Positions 26,815-35,409 of a DNA stretch of 64,000 bases are shown here, piece by piece. The notes beneath the pieces were generated by a model. That model made no database searches. It worked only from the letters and a program-made list of their open reading frames with translations, and was not told the origin of the DNA. Origin of the DNA: an uncultured Bacilli bacterium (lineage in GTDB: Bacteria; Bacillota_I; Bacilli_A; RF39; UBA660); the NCBI GenBank assembly GCA_934141575.1, contig CAKPCJ010000001.1, forward strand, positions 1 through 64,000, given 5' to 3'. Within the stretch, counting starts at the first letter, position 1; each line of letters opens with the position of its first letter. A program made the position numbers and the translations under genes.

Positions 26815-27444
26815 ATGAAAAAAATAAGTCAAAGACTAAAAATAATATTTGCTGAAAAAAAAGGCACCTTTATATTTTTTATATTTATGGTAATTTTAGG
26901 AATAATATTTGGTTCTTTATTCATAACAATCTTGGACAAGTCTGATAAAGAATTAGTTTCAACACAAATAACAAATTTCTTCACTAACATAAAAACGAAT
27001 CAAAATCAAGATATAGTAGCGACCTTAAAAAATAGTTTATTCACAAATATAGGCAGCGTACTTGCAATATGGATATTAGGTATTTCCATAATTGGAATTC
27101 CGTTAATTATTCTATTTGTATTCATCAAAAGCTTTATATTTGGCTTTAGTATTGGTGGAATTATATCAGTCTACAATCTAAAAGGAATATTGCTTTCTAT
27201 AGGTTACTTACTTCCACATCAAATAATTAATATAATAACTTTGTTTATTCTTTCATTAATAAGTTTTAATATATCAGTCAATTTTTTAAAAAGCTTAATA
27301 TCAAAAAAACAAATGGATTTTAAAATATGGATAGGAAAATATTATAAATTATTACTTATAAGTCTTATAATAATGACATTATCAAGTCTAATGGAAACGT
27401 TCTTATCTCCATATATATTAAAAATATTTACATTTTTATTATAA
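26815..27444 (+). CDS. spoIIM: Stage II sporulation protein M
   Basis: Membrane subunit of the SpoIID-SpoIIM-SpoIIP engulfment complex that remodels septal peptidoglycan. 209 aa with about five hydrophobic segments (near 20-40, 80-105, 110-130, 140-160 and 180-205). The pattern FIKSFIFGFSIGGI and LPHQIINI matches the SpoIIM family. GGTGAT precedes the ATG with TATATT six bases before it. A sequence GCATATTT about 50 bases upstream resembles a sigma-E -35, but its -10 is imperfect. Confidence 0.9.
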   Translation: MKKISQRLKIIFAEKKGTFIFFIFMVILGIIFGSLFITILDKSDKELVSTQITNFFTNIKTNQNQDIVATLKNSLFTNIGSVLAIWILGISIIGIPLIILFVFIKSFIFGFSIGGIISVYNLKGILLSIGYLLPHQIINIITLFILSLISFNISVNFLKSLISKKQMDFKIWIGKYYKLLLISLIIMTLSSLMETFLSPYILKIFTFLL

Positions 27445-27473
27445 AGAATGAATAAAGCTTCATTCTTTATTTT
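27443..27473 (+). terminator. Intrinsic terminator of spoIIM
   Basis: AAAGAATGAA (27443-27452) pairs with TTCATTCTTT (27459-27468), followed by T. Confidence 0.75.
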
Positions 27474-27477
27474 AATA

Positions 27478-27488
27478 TATGATATAAT
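27478..27488 (+). promoter_or_regulatory. Extended -10 of mnmA
   Basis: TATGATATAAT, with AGGAG and the ATG at 27526 downstream. Confidence 0.5.
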
Positions 27489-27525
27489 TAAAAGTAGAAA
27501 TTTTCAAAAAAGGAGTTGTTTTTAC

Positions 27526-28641
27526 ATGTCAAAAGGAAAAGTAGTAGTTGGTATGTCAGGTGGAGTGGATTCATCAGTAGCAGCCATTTTATTAAAAAAT
27601 GAAGGATACGAAGTAATAGGCCTTTTTATGAGAAACTGGGATAGCTCATTAAATAATGATTTTTTGGGGAAAAAGAAGGAAGAGTTAGAACTTGACATAT
27701 GTCCACAAGAAAAAGATTATAATGATGCTATAGAAGTATGTAAAAAAATTGGAATACCACTTCACCGAGTAGACTTTGTAAAAGAATATTGGGATTATGT
27801 ATTTACCTACTTTTTAAACGAGCTAAAAGCAGGTAGAACGCCAAATCCAGATGTAATGTGCAACAAATACATTAAATTTGATTATTTTATAAAAGAAGCA
27901 AAAAAGTTAGGGGCCAATTATGTAGCAACAGGGCATTATGCAAATACAAAAGATAATAATCTATATATGGCAAAAGATGCAAATAAAGACCAAACATACT
28001 TTTTATCAATGCTATCAAGTAAACAACTAGATCACGTATTATTTCCACTTGGAAATTTAGAAAAAACAGAAGTTAGAAAAATAGCAAGCGATTATGGATT
28101 AATAACCGCGGCAAAAAAAGATTCAACAGGTATATGTTTCATAGGTGAAAGAAATTTCAAAGAATTCTTAAAAAATTATTTTCCTGTTAACAAAGGTAAA
28201 ATTATTAATATAGAAAACGGAGATGTAGTAGGAGAGCACTCAGGGCTAATGTACTATACAATAGGTCAACGAAAAGGTTTGAATCTCGGTGGAAATAGTG
28301 ATAAAATGTTTATAGTAGGGAAAAATATAAACGAAAATATATTATATGTAGCACCAGGTGAAGATAATAATTTCTTATACAGTGACTCTACAATACTAGA
28401 AAACATGAATTTTATAAGTGATACTAGACCATTAAAATGCAAAGCAAAATTTAGGTATAGAGCACCATTATATGACGTAAATATAGAATATCTAGATAAT
28501 GGTTATATAAAATTAAATTATAATAATGTAAAAGCAGTAACACCAGGGCAAATTTGTGTATTATATGATGGCGAACTATGTATTGGTGGTGGAATAATAA
28601 AAGAAGTATATAAAGATAATAAAAAAATATGGTATTTATAA
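27526..28641 (+). CDS. mnmA: tRNA-specific 2-thiouridylase MnmA
   Basis: Inserts sulphur at C2 of wobble U34 in tRNA-Lys, -Glu and -Gln. The PP-loop GMSGGVDSS is at residues 9-17. The catalytic cysteines are Cys112 (VMCNKYIKF) and Cys204 (STGICFIGER). The 371-residue length is typical. A longer reading frame opens at 27448, but AGGAG and the family N-terminus place the start at 27526. A small membrane gene follows in the same direction. Confidence 0.96.
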   Translation: MSKGKVVVGMSGGVDSSVAAILLKNEGYEVIGLFMRNWDSSLNNDFLGKKKEELELDICPQEKDYNDAIEVCKKIGIPLHRVDFVKEYWDYVFTYFLNELKAGRTPNPDVMCNKYIKFDYFIKEAKKLGANYVATGHYANTKDNNLYMAKDANKDQTYFLSMLSSKQLDHVLFPLGNLEKTEVRKIASDYGLITAAKKDSTGICFIGERNFKEFLKNYFPVNKGKIINIENGDVVGEHSGLMYYTIGQRKGLNLGGNSDKMFIVGKNINENILYVAPGEDNNFLYSDSTILENMNFISDTRPLKCKAKFRYRAPLYDVNIEYLDNGYIKLNYNNVKAVTPGQICVLYDGELCIGGGIIKEVYKDNKKIWYL

Positions 28642-28655
28642 AGGTAGGTAAAATT

Positions 28656-28865
28656 ATGAATGAGAAAGAAGAAAAAAGGGTTTCAAAATCTAATGTCGAA
28701 TATATCAACAAAAAAGGGAAAAAAATTAATCAAAAACCTAAAAATACAAAATTTATAGAGAAACCAGATAAAACAGATATAAGAAATATGATATGGATAA
28801 TAATATTATTTATTATTCTATTTGTTGTACTTATAATGCTTCCTTACATGTCAAACTATAGATAA
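28656..28865 (+). CDS. Small single-pass membrane protein (69 aa)
   Basis: The N-terminal 40 residues are highly charged and Lys-rich (INKKGKKINQKPKNTK). One hydrophobic helix (about 45-63, MIWIIILFIILFVVLIMLP) ends in a short tail, so it looks like an N-in single-pass protein. AAAGGTAGGT precedes the ATG, 14 bases after mnmA. No family is recognised. Confidence 0.6.
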   Translation: MNEKEEKRVSKSNVEYINKKGKKINQKPKNTKFIEKPDKTDIRNMIWIIILFIILFVVLIMLPYMSNYR

Positions 28866-28895
28866 TTACAATTATATATTTTAATATGTAAACTC

Positions 28896-28925
28896 TTGAC
28901 ATAGTAATTTAACAAGTGATATTAT
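28896..28925 (+). promoter_or_regulatory. Promoter of the HTH protein gene
   Basis: TTGACA (28896-28901), an 18-base spacer with TG one base before TATTAT (28920-28925), then AGGAGG. Confidence 0.6.
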
Positions 28926-28948
28926 TATATTAGGAGGTAGGATGAAGG

Positions 28949-29716
28949 ATGGATTTAGAACAATTGCTCCACAATTTAGGAATTTCAAAAGTAAAATTGT
29001 CAAAATACCTTGGTGTATCTAGACAAATGGTATACAACTATTTAGAAAGTGGCGATATTAACAAATGGCCAAAAGATAAGAAAAAAAGGCTATTTGATTT
29101 ACTGAATATAAAGTCTGTTGAGGAAATGGAAAACATCAAAATAGATAACGATTATATAGCCTCTGTGGACAAAAAATTAGATATGGAAAGTAGAAAATTA
29201 TTTAATGTAGACTCATGTGTAGATCTTAAGGGACTAAAAAAAGAAAAACAAGAAATATTAACTGATATAATATATATTTTAAAAGAAAAATTATTAGATG
29301 ATGACAACGATGATGGACTTAACGTATGCACTTATTTATATCATTTTTTACAATCAATGGATAACTCAAAAGAACTTAAATATATATTAGCATATGTATC
29401 AAAAACAACAGGTTTTACAGATCCAAACGAATTTAAATTCAATGAAGATCAACAGTTGATTTTTGAAGGAATTTTATTTTCAGCAATGACATTATATACT
29501 AACGGAGGGGCCTCAAAATCTAAAATAGCTGAATCGCATAAAAGATTTGTGCAAGACATAGAACATAAACGTGAGGAAAAATTGAGCCGTACTCAAGAAT
29601 TAAATGCTGCTAAAATCCAAGCATTAAAAGAATTAGGATATACACAAATAAGTGAAAAAAACGCAGCAGAAGTATTGCAAAGAATCGCTGAAATTCAATC
29701 TAGAACTGTAATTTAA
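28949..29716 (+). CDS. Helix-turn-helix protein of unknown role (255 aa)
   Basis: Residues 1-60 form an Xre-like DNA-binding fold: LGISKVKLSKYLGVSRQMVYNYL has the turn and recognition helix. The remaining 195 residues are mainly helical and charged with no known domain; the C-terminus (about 200-250) is a predicted coiled coil ending in EVLQRIAEIQSRTVI. It may be a regulator with an oligomerisation tail. The ATG at 28949 follows AGGAGG by 11 bases. Confidence 0.75.
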   Translation: MDLEQLLHNLGISKVKLSKYLGVSRQMVYNYLESGDINKWPKDKKKRLFDLLNIKSVEEMENIKIDNDYIASVDKKLDMESRKLFNVDSCVDLKGLKKEKQEILTDIIYILKEKLLDDDNDDGLNVCTYLYHFLQSMDNSKELKYILAYVSKTTGFTDPNEFKFNEDQQLIFEGILFSAMTLYTNGGASKSKIAESHKRFVQDIEHKREEKLSRTQELNAAKIQALKELGYTQISEKNAAEVLQRIAEIQSRTVI

Positions 29717-29734
29717 TTCAGTTCTTTTATTTTA
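29702..29734 (+). terminator. Intrinsic terminator of the HTH gene
   Basis: AGAACTG (29702-29708) pairs with CAGTTCT (29719-29725), then a T-rich stretch. Confidence 0.65.
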
Positions 29735-29784
29735 TTATTTGAAGAAGTCAACATAAGATATATTATCGGAAGTTCAGTTATTTT

Positions 29785-30336
29785 TTAAAACAGGTTGGTT
29801 TTTTCTTTAACCACATAGTTTTCTCTTAAATCATCAGCTATTTTCTTTAATTCTTCTATGGTTATTGGATTATATCCATTCTGTATTCTATATTCATTTA
29901 TTATACGTATATTAGCTCGTTTTGAGTTCTCAAACTTCTCAAATCCTGCCAATAATAAATCGTACATGAATTCGAGTGTATATTTATCCATACTAATATC
30001 TTTTAAAGTCGCTACAAACACTTCGAATTGACTTCGTGATGTACATTCCGTTAGCCACTTACGTTTATTTGTTATAGATAAGTATATATCTTGTTTAGAT
30101 AGTTTTAATCGTTCAACTGAACCTAAAAATTGATTCCAAAACTTAGATATTGGCCATCTAGATTTATCCGAATCATTTGATGGCTCTATAAAGTTTAAAT
30201 AATTGCTTAATATTGCTTTTGCATAATATCCTAAATCATTTTTATTATTAACATCACAGTATAATAACATTAATGAATTAGCTTTATCATGTCTTAACCT
30301 TACTTCTACCCTATTCCAAAAATCTAAAGTAGGGGG
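29785..30336 (-). pseudogene. C-terminal relic of a Rep_trans-type replication initiator
   Basis: The frame begins without a start at about 30336 and reads FWNRVEVRLRHDKAN, then SKFWNQFLGSVERLKLS and a Lys-rich helical tail. These resemble the C-terminal half of Rep_trans initiators found in Tn916-like elements and rolling-circle plasmids (a charged pattern WNR-x-E-x-R-x-R, then W-x-x-FLG-x-VE). The N-terminal half with the catalytic residues is missing, cut where the murD terminator begins. An ATG at 30270 would give only 161 residues. It is read as a decayed mobile-element trace. Confidence 0.5.
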
Positions 30337-30372
30337 AAAAATAAAAAAACACCTATAATTTAATAAGTGTTT
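30337..30372 (-). terminator. Intrinsic terminator of the xerD-to-murD operon
   Basis: On the minus strand AAACAC and GTGTTT (30347-30372) form a stem with one mismatch and run into T. Confidence 0.7.
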
Positions 30373-30378
30373 AAAAAT

Positions 30379-31710
30379 TTATTTTAATTTATTAAAACAT
30401 TCTTTGAAGTGATTACCACGCTCTTCAAAATTTTTATATACACCATAACTAGCAGCTGCAGGAGATAATAACACTCCACCATTTTTAGTTATTTTATCAG
30501 CAATATTAACAGCCTCTTCCATATTGCTAGCTAATATTAATTTTTTAGAATTAGGTACATTATCTAAATCTTTTTTTATTCTCAACCCAGAATCGGGCAG
30601 TAAAATTACATTTTCTATACTTGAATTAGGTATAAAATTAATCAGTTTTTTATAATTAATTCCCCTATCCATTCCCCCTATAATAACTGTTTTAATATTA
30701 TCAATACTTTCGATTGCTTTAATTGTAGCCTCAGGAATAGTAGAAATAGAATCGTTATAAAACTTATTTCCCGATTTAGATTGTCCTATATATTCCATTC
30801 GATGTGGTAATGGATTAAAATCCTCTAAAGCTGAAATGAATTGTACATCGCTCAAGCCTAATTGCTTAGAAACTACATACGCAAAAAGTATATTTAAATA
30901 ATTATGATCACCAAGCAATTTAATATTTTTCCCGTTTAAATCGAGTAATTTTCCATTATAATGTATAATTTTATCTGCAACATATACTGGGCAATTAAGT
31001 AAGGGATTATTAGAAATTTTAATACTTTTAATATGCTCAATTTCACTATACTTTAAATAATCATTTTCAATATTATATATAAGTAAATCATCTTTATTCA
31101 TATGTCTGAATATATTTTTCTTACAATTTTGATAGTCAACAAAAGAATCATAATGATCTAAGTGTTCTTCATAAATATTAAGTAACAATCCTATTCTAGG
31201 AGAAGCATGAACAAACTCTAATTGATGTGAAGATAATTCCAGAATAATAACAGTATCTTTATGAATATCATCTATAATATCAAAAACGGGTATTCCAATA
31301 TTTCCAGCAAGTATTGTATCTATACCACTTTTTTTCAAGACGTGATATATCAATGAAGATGTTGTGCTTTTTCCCTTTGTACCAGTAACACCTACAATTT
31401 GATTACTATACTCTTCTATAAACAAATCTGTTTGTGAGGAAATTTTATCCAAAACAGCGTCATATTTATGATTTTTAACAGGTATACCAGGGCTTTTTAA
31501 AATAATATCGTACTCATCAAGTTCATTGATATAATTTTTAGAGCACTTGCAAACATTTTTATCTTCTATTTTAATATTTTCAATATTATCATCCGCTATT
31601 GCAATGAGTTGATTTGGTAAATATTTTCTAATATAAGATAAACTGGATTTTCCTTCCCTTCCAAAACCCAAAATAACAATTTTCTTATCTTTTAATTTAT
31701 CTATTATCAT
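30379..31710 (-). CDS. murD: UDP-MurNAc-L-Ala:glutamate ligase (MurD; probably the L-Glu-using MurD2 form)
   Basis: Mur ligase that adds glutamate to UDP-MurNAc-L-Ala. It has an N-terminal UDP-binding domain, an ATP P-loop GVTGTKGKST (near residue 108) and a C-terminal ligand domain; 443 aa. The next gene upstream is a MurL-type epimerase, so this ligase is likely to be MurD2-like and to use L-Glu, with D-Glu made afterwards. The ATG at 31710 overlaps murL by 14 bases; the TTG two codons earlier is rejected because GGTGAT fits the ATG. The L-Glu specificity is inferred from context, not visible in residues. Confidence 0.85.
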   Translation of the reverse strand: MIIDKLKDKKIVILGFGREGKSSLSYIRKYLPNQLIAIADDNIENIKIEDKNVCKCSKNYINELDEYDIILKSPGIPVKNHKYDAVLDKISSQTDLFIEEYSNQIVGVTGTKGKSTTSSLIYHVLKKSGIDTILAGNIGIPVFDIIDDIHKDTVIILELSSHQLEFVHASPRIGLLLNIYEEHLDHYDSFVDYQNCKKNIFRHMNKDDLLIYNIENDYLKYSEIEHIKSIKISNNPLLNCPVYVADKIIHYNGKLLDLNGKNIKLLGDHNYLNILFAYVVSKQLGLSDVQFISALEDFNPLPHRMEYIGQSKSGNKFYNDSISTIPEATIKAIESIDNIKTVIIGGMDRGINYKKLINFIPNSSIENVILLPDSGLRIKKDLDNVPNSKKLILASNMEEAVNIADKITKNGGVLLSPAAASYGVYKNFEERGNHFKECFNKLK

Positions 31711-33064
31711 TTTCAATCACCCTATCCTTTAAAAGTTTGATGATTTCATCTGAAACATAATTGTTACCATCAAAGTATTCATCAAAATTAATATTACTAT
31801 TATCAAGTTTCATATATTTTTCTTTATATGTTTGTAGTAAAATTGGTAAATCATCTTCTGGGATTTGCTCAATAGCTTTTTTAATAGCAAAATTAATTTC
31901 TGATCTAGATCCAACACATTCAAATGATTTTTCGTCCGTTACGCCTATTAGTTTCTCAAACTCAGGAAGATTTTTAACATCTTCCAACATATTAACGCCA
32001 AATATTTCTTTTAGTTTTTGTTGAGATAAAAACGGTGACAAAAGAAGATATATAAATAAACATTTAGGGCATTCGTGACACCATACATCAGTTTTACTGC
32101 CCAAATTACAACTATGGAAAACATTGTGTAAATGCACAAGTTTTGAAAAATATTTAGCTATCTGATACTCACTTAACGGTCTTAAGACACTAAAATAATT
32201 AAAACTAGGTGAAATAAATTGTTTGCAATAATTTCTAAAGTCTGTTTCAAATTCAAAACTCTTTGAATATTGATGATTTATTTTAGTGTTTTTAACCGTT
32301 GGCTCATTGGCACTCGATTCATTAGAAACACATATATTTTTTTTATTTAGAATATATGCAGGTAAAAGACTAGAAACAGCCAAAAGCGCTGAAAGAGGTG
32401 TATGTCCATTTAAATAACCATTTTTATTTAATTCTATAAGATTAGGATCAATCAACCTTTTCATTGAAAATATATCATTTTGAGTATATCCGGATAAAAT
32501 AACACCCTCAACCCAAGAATCTCTAGGATTTAATATATAACACTTATTGTTAGTTTTATCGCTACCTAATAAATCAAGAGAAACTAAGCTATCCTTTCCA
32601 CCGCCAATTAATATCAAATTTCCATTCAAATTATTCAATTCTTGTGATAAAAAAGGTTTATTGTAAGTTGACTCAATCTCTAAAAAATCATCTATTGTTG
32701 TCACTATAGAATTTCTATAAAAGAACTCTCCTAAGCCATTAAAATATAATTTTTTGTAAAATGTTATCTGATCACTATTTAAATAACCACATTTTACAAC
32801 TAATTTTGGAGAACACGTTGCTTTAAGATAACTTATTACTTCAACCATTCCTATATTAAACACAATATTGTTAATAATTTCATCCTTAGTATCAAAATTA
32901 GAATTTTCTGGCAATTTGAAGCTCCATTTAGGTGAAAACTCCGATAAACCATCTATTTTAAAATGATATGATATAATTACCTTATCTTCCTGTTGATCTA
33001 TATTATAAGATTCATAATAAAATACAGGATATTTTTTTCTATATTCTAAATATTTTTCTTGCAT
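31697..33064 (-). CDS. murL: MurL-like UDP-MurNAc-L-Ala-L-Glu epimerase
   Basis: 455-residue protein of the MurL family, known from Xanthomonas, where MurD2 adds L-Glu and MurL epimerises it to D-Glu in place of the glutamate racemase route. Visible hallmarks: an N-terminal domain with NGLGEFFYRNS, the PP-loop-like GGGKDS (154-159), GHTPLSALLAV, SNESSANEPTV, and a late cysteine cluster Cys329, Cys332, Cys335 (WCHECPKC). Immediate coupling to murD supports the assignment. AGGGTGAT precedes the ATG. I matched the family from memory of its motifs. Confidence 0.82.
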   Translation of the reverse strand: MQEKYLEYRKKYPVFYYESYNIDQQEDKVIISYHFKIDGLSEFSPKWSFKLPENSNFDTKDEIINNIVFNIGMVEVISYLKATCSPKLVVKCGYLNSDQITFYKKLYFNGLGEFFYRNSIVTTIDDFLEIESTYNKPFLSQELNNLNGNLILIGGGKDSLVSLDLLGSDKTNNKCYILNPRDSWVEGVILSGYTQNDIFSMKRLIDPNLIELNKNGYLNGHTPLSALLAVSSLLPAYILNKKNICVSNESSANEPTVKNTKINHQYSKSFEFETDFRNYCKQFISPSFNYFSVLRPLSEYQIAKYFSKLVHLHNVFHSCNLGSKTDVWCHECPKCLFIYLLLSPFLSQQKLKEIFGVNMLEDVKNLPEFEKLIGVTDEKSFECVGSRSEINFAIKKAIEQIPEDDLPILLQTYKEKYMKLDNSNINFDEYFDGNNYVSDEIIKLLKDRVIENDNR

Positions 33065-33075
33065 AAACCATCACC

Positions 33076-34419
33076 CTATTTCACAATGTATTTATTAACA
33101 ACTTCCATAACTTCATTCAATTTTTCATCTAATATTTTCCTGCTATTAGCCTCTAAAACAAGTCTTAAATAAGGCTCAGTATTTGATTTTCTAAGACTTA
33201 GCCAAAAATCTTCAAACTCTAATCTAACACCATCAAAATCATACTTAGTAATAACATTATATTTTTTAGATAAAATACTTTCTATTTCAGCTATACACCC
33301 ATCTTTATCATCAACAACAAAATTAAGTTCACCAGTATTTGCATATAAAGTGATTTCATCTATCTTTTGAGCAATAGTTTTTCCTTCACTTTGCAACTTC
33401 AAAATTATATTTAATAATATTATACATGCCAAAATAGCACTATCACAGTATCCAAATTCTCTAAAATAGTAATGTCCTGCAAGTTCTCCACCAACGACAG
33501 CATCAAGCTCTTTCATTTTTCTTTTTGCAAATGCATGTCCAACTTTCCATATATTAGGAATTCCTCCATGTTTTTTTATATCCTCAGTAACAGATTTGCT
33601 TGTTCTTACATCGTATAATACGTTTTGATTACCTTCTTGCTCAAGATAATATTCTGCCAACAATGCTACCATTAAATCAGGAGATATAAATCTACCATTA
33701 TTATCAATAAATGCAACCCTATCTGCATCTCCATCGAACATAATTCCAAAATCAAGTTTATTTTTTAAAATTAAATCGATTAATTGAATGTGATTATTAG
33801 TATTTAACGGATTAGGTTCATGTCCTGGAAAATGTCCATCCATTGTATCATTTATATATAGTGCATTCGGTATCAAATCTTTTATAAATAAATTAGCCAT
33901 ACCATTGGAGCAATCAATTCCTATATTTAATGAACTATAATCAGATAGTTTTTGCTTTTGAAAAATTAGGTATTCATTACGCTTATCAAATTCAATAACC
34001 CTCCCCTTTTCTTTTGATAAAATAATCTCATCATTATTTACCATTTCTTCAAGTTTATTAAGTCCATTATCATAGCCAACTGGCATAGAAGCCGTAGTAG
34101 AAATTTTAAATCCATTATATTCTTTATTATTGTGAGATGCCGTTATTTGAACAGACGCATCAAAATTATATACTCTAGTTACATAGTATACATATGGTGT
34201 AGTTGCTAATTCCAAATCATATACATCAGCACCAGAATCTATTATGCCTGCAACTAAACTATCATGTAATGATTTTCCAGAAAGTCTTATGTCCCTTCCA
34301 ACTAAAACTTTATTTGTTTTTAGTAATTTAGGTAAAAAATATCCTAATTTATACGCTAATGTTTCATCAAAATCCTTTCCATATATTCCTCTTATATCAT
34401 ATGCTTTAAAAATTCCCAT
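33076..34419 (-). CDS. Phosphomannomutase/phosphoglucomutase
   Basis: Alpha-D-phosphohexomutase that moves phosphate between C1 and C6 of mannose or glucose phosphates, feeding nucleotide sugars for envelope glycans. Catalytic Ser95 lies in QITASHNN, the metal loop is DGDADR (229-234), the sugar-binding loop is GGELAGHY, and the C-terminal phosphate-binding loop is RKSNTEPYLRLV. 447 aa. The GEXXGH-type loop with Leu-Ala favours the ManB/AlgC group over GlmM. It lies three bases after xerD and twelve before murL in one operon. Confidence 0.9.
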   Translation of the reverse strand: MGIFKAYDIRGIYGKDFDETLAYKLGYFLPKLLKTNKVLVGRDIRLSGKSLHDSLVAGIIDSGADVYDLELATTPYVYYVTRVYNFDASVQITASHNNKEYNGFKISTTASMPVGYDNGLNKLEEMVNNDEIILSKEKGRVIEFDKRNEYLIFQKQKLSDYSSLNIGIDCSNGMANLFIKDLIPNALYINDTMDGHFPGHEPNPLNTNNHIQLIDLILKNKLDFGIMFDGDADRVAFIDNNGRFISPDLMVALLAEYYLEQEGNQNVLYDVRTSKSVTEDIKKHGGIPNIWKVGHAFAKRKMKELDAVVGGELAGHYYFREFGYCDSAILACIILLNIILKLQSEGKTIAQKIDEITLYANTGELNFVVDDKDGCIAEIESILSKKYNVITKYDFDGVRLEFEDFWLSLRKSNTEPYLRLVLEANSRKILDEKLNEVMEVVNKYIVK

Positions 34420-34421
34420 TT

Positions 34422-35333
34422 TTATTTTCCTTTCTTTCCCCTTGGATGGTAATTATCATAATCTTTTCTCTCTTTATCAAATGCTAAATGTGTATATATA
34501 CCAGTAGTTGATATATCCTCATGACCTAGAAGCATTTGTACGCTTCTCAAATCAGCCCCATTATTTATCAAATGAGTTGCAAAAGTATGCCTTAAAGTAT
34601 GCGGAGTAATATGAGTTTTTATACCCTGCTTGTCTGCAATGGATTGTATTATTTTAAAGAATCCACTCCTAGACATATTTTTACCATGATTATTTAAAAA
34701 CAAGTAATAATTTTCAGGCCCCTTTAGCAAGGAAGGACGATATAAATCAATATATATCTTCAAGTATTTAATACAATAATCTTCTAATGGTATATACCTA
34801 TCCTTATTTCCTTTACCAGTACATTTTAGCATTGCTTCATCAAAATCTATACTATGTAAAGTTAAAGAAACAAGTTCAGAAACCCTAATGCCAGTAGCGT
34901 ATAAAAGCTCCAACATTGCTTTGTTTCTATAATCATAAACCGTCTCAAGCTTAATATTAAGCAATTTATCTACTTCTTGTTCAGTTAGTACATTTGGTAA
35001 ATAAATTCTAGGCTTTATAGATTTGATATTTTGCATTGGTGATACACTAATTTCATTGTGAAGTTCTAAAAATTTGTAAAATTCTCTCATAACAGTTACT
35101 GAATGTGAGATAGAACGCTCATTCAAATTGGCATCAGATAAGTATTTTAAATATTTTTCAACATCTTCTCTTGTAATAGAAACAGTATCTTTCTTAGCAA
35201 ACAACAAAAATTTATGTAAATCATTACAATATGAATTATATGTATTATTGCTGTAACCTTTTTCTACTTTTAAATGCTGCATATACTCTTTAGCATACTT
35301 ATCAGTGATTATTTCCTGCCATTTATCATTCAT
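34422..35333 (-). CDS. xerD: Tyrosine recombinase XerD
   Basis: 303-residue tyrosine recombinase. It has an N-terminal SAM-like core-binding domain (about 12-95) and a catalytic domain with Arg150, Lys174, His245-x-x-Arg248, His271 and nucleophile Tyr280. A second Xer-type protein is at 52206, so the pair should resolve chromosome dimers at dif. It heads the operon to murD under an extended -10. Naming it XerD rather than XerC is by similarity. Confidence 0.85.
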   Translation of the reverse strand: MNDKWQEIITDKYAKEYMQHLKVEKGYSNNTYNSYCNDLHKFLLFAKKDTVSITREDVEKYLKYLSDANLNERSISHSVTVMREFYKFLELHNEISVSPMQNIKSIKPRIYLPNVLTEQEVDKLLNIKLETVYDYRNKAMLELLYATGIRVSELVSLTLHSIDFDEAMLKCTGKGNKDRYIPLEDYCIKYLKIYIDLYRPSLLKGPENYYLFLNNHGKNMSRSGFFKIIQSIADKQGIKTHITPHTLRHTFATHLINNGADLRSVQMLLGHEDISTTGIYTHLAFDKERKDYDNYHPRGKKGK

Positions 35334-35336
35334 ACT

Positions 35337-35359
35337 ATCACCTATTTAATTATAACGTA
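35337..35359 (-). promoter_or_regulatory. xerD operon promoter fused to its ribosome site
   Basis: On the minus strand TACGTTATAAT (35349-35359), six bases, GGTGAT, then the ATG at 35333. It is back to back with the rarA promoter. Confidence 0.5.
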
Positions 35360-35381
35360 AATATTCAAATTTATCAATTTA

Positions 35382-35404
35382 TATGTTAAAATTAAATAGG
35401 TGAT
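35382..35404 (+). promoter_or_regulatory. rarA promoter fused to its ribosome site
   Basis: TATGTTAAAAT (35382-35392), six bases, GGTGAT (35399-35404), then the ATG at 35410. Confidence 0.5.
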
Positions 35405-35409
35405 TAACT

